Of a DNA stretch of 57,276 nt, positions 55,425 to 57,276 are shown in pieces. Made by a program: the position numbers and the translations under genes. Position 1 is the first letter of the stretch. Every line of letters begins with the position of its first letter. The stretch lies in NCBI GenBank assembly GCA_015654835.1, contig JAATGG010000046.1:1-57276 (forward strand). The letters are read 5' to 3'. The notes below the pieces were generated by a model, which did no database searches, had not been told where the DNA came from, and worked only from the letters and a program-made list of their open reading frames with translations. This DNA comes from Terriglobales bacterium (GTDB taxonomy: Bacteria > Acidobacteriota > Terriglobia > Terriglobales > Acidobacteriaceae).

Positions 55425-57275
55425 ATGCCACCGATTCTGAATGTACAATCCGTCAGCAAAACTTTTGGTGCGACTCCCCTTTTCCGCGATATTTCGCTCA
55501 CCGTCGACGAAGGCGACCGCATCGGCCTCATCGGTCCCAATGGCGCCGGCAAATCCACGCTGCTGGCGGTGCTGGCCGGCCAGGTCGAACCGGATACAGG
55601 CGAACTGGCAGTCCGCAAACGAGCCCGCGCCGCCTATGTTCCCCAGGACTCCCGTTTCACCGCCGGCCTTTCCATCCGCCAGGTGCTGGAGCAGGCCCTG
55701 GCCGCTGCCCACGTCAACGAGTCCGAGCGCGAAGGCCGTCTGCGTGAGCTGGCCGGCCGCGCTGGATTCGCCAGCCTGGACGCCGAGGCCGCAGCGCTCT
55801 CGGGCGGCTGGCGCAAGCGGCTGGCCATTACCGAAGCCCTGGTCGGCGAGCCCGACGTTCTGCTGCTCGACGAACCCACGAACCATCTCGACCTGGCTGG
55901 CATTGAATGGCTTGAGGAGCTGCTCGCCTCCTCGCCGTTCGCGGCTGTCACCGTGAGCCACGACCGCTATTTTCTGGAGTCCACGTCCAGCGAGATCATC
56001 GAGCTCAACCGCATCTATGCGGAGGGCCTGCTCCGCGTGAAAGGCAACTTCAGCCGTTTCCTCGAAGAGCGACAAGCTCACCTGGAGTCGCAAAGCCGCC
56101 AGCAGGAGAGCCTGCGCAACCAGGTCCGCACCGAGATCGAGTGGCTGCGCCGCGGTCCCAAGGCCCGCACCACCAAGTCCAAAGCCCGCATCGACAGCGC
56201 CAACGCCATGATCGGCCAGCTTGCGGCCATGGACACCCGCACCACCGTCAACTCCGCCGGCATCGACTTTGCCGCCAGCCAGCGCAAGACCAAGCGCCTG
56301 GTGGAATTCGAAGGCGTGGCCTGCGACGTCCCGGGCGGCGAGGTGCCGGACGAGCCCGGCAAATTCCTCCCCGAGCGGCGGCTGTTTGCCGATCTCAACT
56401 TCATTCTGACCGCGGGCATGAAAGTGGGACTCGTCGGCCCCAACGGCAGCGGCAAAACCACCCTGCTCCGTATGCTTCGCGGAGAACTCGCGCCGGCCGA
56501 AGGCAGCATCCGCCGCGCCGAAGCCCTGCGGCTGGTCTACTTCAGCCAGATGCGCGAGCTCGACGAAAGCCTGACCTTGCGCCGCGCCCTCGCCCCCGAA
56601 GGCGATGCCGTCATTCACGAGGGACGCACCGTGCACGTGGCCAGTTGGGCTGCGCGCTTCCTGTTCACCGGCGAGCAGTTGAACCAGCCGGTCAAAAATC
56701 TCAGCGGTGGCGAGCGCGCCCGCGTCCTCATTGCCCGCCTCATGCTGGAGCCGGCAGACGTTCTGCTGCTCGACGAGCCGACCAACGATCTCGACATTCC
56801 CACGCTCGAAATCCTCGAAGAAAATCTTCTGGAATTTCCCGGCGCGCTGATCCTGGTGACACACGACCGTTATCTGCTCAACCGCGTTTCGACCATTGTG
56901 CTTGGACTCGACGGCCAAGGCAAGATCGGCCAATTCGCCGATTATGCGCAGTGGGAAACATGGCTTGAAGAGCAGCAAAATCCCGCGCCCGCCAAGCAAA
57001 ATCCCAAGAGCGGCGCAAAATCCGGTGCGGCAGAGACCGGCACAGGTTCGAAGAAAAAGCTCTCGTACCTTGAAGCCCGCGAGTTCGCCACCATCGAGCA
57101 CCGCGTCGAGGAGTCCGACGCCCGCCTTGCCACGGCGCGCGATCATGTCGAGAGCCCCGCGGTAGCAACCGATGCAACCGCTCTGCAAGCGGCATTACAA
57201 GAGCTTGACGCGGCACAGGAAGAAAACGATACCCTCTATGCCCGCTGGGCCGAGTTGACCGAAAAGGCCGGCTGA
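55425..57275 (+). CDS. ABC-F family ATPase (Uup-like)
   Basis: Soluble tandem ABC ATPase of the ABC-F group, acting on ribosomes (translation factor or antibiotic protection). Domain 1: Walker A GPNGAGKST, signature LSGGWRKRL, Walker B VLLLDEPTNHLDL. Linker of about 80 residues with the charged coiled coil (RQAHLESQSRQQESLRNQVRTEIEWLRRGPKARTTKSKAR), typical of Uup/EttA. Domain 2: GPNGSGKTT, LSGGERARVL, VLLLDEPTNDLDI. C-terminal coiled coil (LSYLEAREFATIEHRVEESDARL) as in Uup. About 616 residues. I choose ATG 55425, where homology starts; ATG 55398 is equally open. The stop lies one base before the window end. Confidence 0.94.
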   Translation: MPPILNVQSVSKTFGATPLFRDISLTVDEGDRIGLIGPNGAGKSTLLAVLAGQVEPDTGELAVRKRARAAYVPQDSRFTAGLSIRQVLEQALAAAHVNESEREGRLRELAGRAGFASLDAEAAALSGGWRKRLAITEALVGEPDVLLLDEPTNHLDLAGIEWLEELLASSPFAAVTVSHDRYFLESTSSEIIELNRIYAEGLLRVKGNFSRFLEERQAHLESQSRQQESLRNQVRTEIEWLRRGPKARTTKSKARIDSANAMIGQLAAMDTRTTVNSAGIDFAASQRKTKRLVEFEGVACDVPGGEVPDEPGKFLPERRLFADLNFILTAGMKVGLVGPNGSGKTTLLRMLRGELAPAEGSIRRAEALRLVYFSQMRELDESLTLRRALAPEGDAVIHEGRTVHVASWAARFLFTGEQLNQPVKNLSGGERARVLIARLMLEPADVLLLDEPTNDLDIPTLEILEENLLEFPGALILVTHDRYLLNRVSTIVLGLDGQGKIGQFADYAQWETWLEEQQNPAPAKQNPKSGAKSGAAETGTGSKKKLSYLEAREFATIEHRVEESDARLATARDHVESPAVATDATALQAALQELDAAQEENDTLYARWAELTEKAG

Positions 57276-57276
57276 T

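Noticed and set aside
55386-57188. A 600-codon open frame on the minus strand
   Set aside because: It is antisense to the ABC-F gene, whose motifs are all intact; high GC at third positions keeps the opposite frame open.

Overview
The window looks like a chromosomal segment of an Acidobacteriota (Terriglobia-like) bacterium. The best hints are the 630-residue protein at 39.5 kb, whose N-terminal domain followed by a TolB-like fold and TPRs is typical of that phylum, together with the patatin/surface-antigen protein, the sigma-like and pseudo-receiver proteins and the moderate-to-high GC. This assignment is inference from protein style, not from a marker gene.

Two kinds of DNA meet at about 48.9 kb. 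Positions 1 to 48.83 kb are accessory in character: loosely packed genes, long gene-poor gaps, and at least ten broken or truncated genes (LysR, SDR in two inverted pieces, NAD(P)-binding epimerase, IS5 transposase, lipoprotein-sorting-like fragment, alpha/beta hydrolase, methyltransferase, ThiC). At 48832-48893 lies the 3' half of a tRNA-Ser(CGA) gene (anticodon arm, long variable arm, T arm, acceptor strand, CCA) without its 5' half, as expected for one end of an element integrated in a tRNA gene. To its right is compact housekeeping DNA: a polyprenyl-phosphate sugar transferase, an M20 peptidase-mobA-mlaF operon, a PagL-like deacylase, a rhodanese and an ABC-F ATPase.

Layout of the accessory part: a secreted glutathione peroxidase (1.0-1.6 kb); a PAS-containing histidine kinase with a FixJ/NodW-like regulator, a single-domain receiver and dps (2.3-6.2 kb); a sigma-like protein and a DedA-type membrane protein (6.4-7.9 kb); a complete anaerobic sulfite reductase operon asrABC (8.6-11.5 kb) followed by a Tat-exported polysaccharide-deacetylase-like protein and an Old Yellow Enzyme; a serine hydrolase and a secreted HExxH protein (14.7-17.0 kb); an alpha/beta hydrolase (18.3-19.5 kb); and an operon (20.0-28.0 kb) of pseudo-receiver, ECF sigma factor, HgdB-like protein, radical SAM protein and a 1151-residue double CoA-activase fusion. 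Then come a glucan phosphorylase, a patatin-like outer-membrane protein, a tripartite ABC-2 efflux operon that lacks an ATPase gene, a second pseudo-receiver, the TPR protein, a chemoreceptor, a small exported Sm-like protein, a flavin reductase, a TetR regulator with a large palindrome at its start, and a universal stress protein.

The most interesting candidate system is the 20-28 kb operon: a split, activase-driven double-cubane/2-hydroxyacyl-CoA-dehydratase-type reductase with its own ECF sigma factor and a radical SAM partner. A 91-base element with a TCACTGT-N5-ACAGTGA palindrome lies upstream of this operon, upstream of asrABC and upstream of the LysR-remnant/histidine-kinase locus, in the same orientation each time and aligning without gaps. 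It may tie two low-potential, iron-sulfur-dependent reductive systems into one regulon. A second shared motif (18 of 19 bases) precedes the single-domain receiver and dps.
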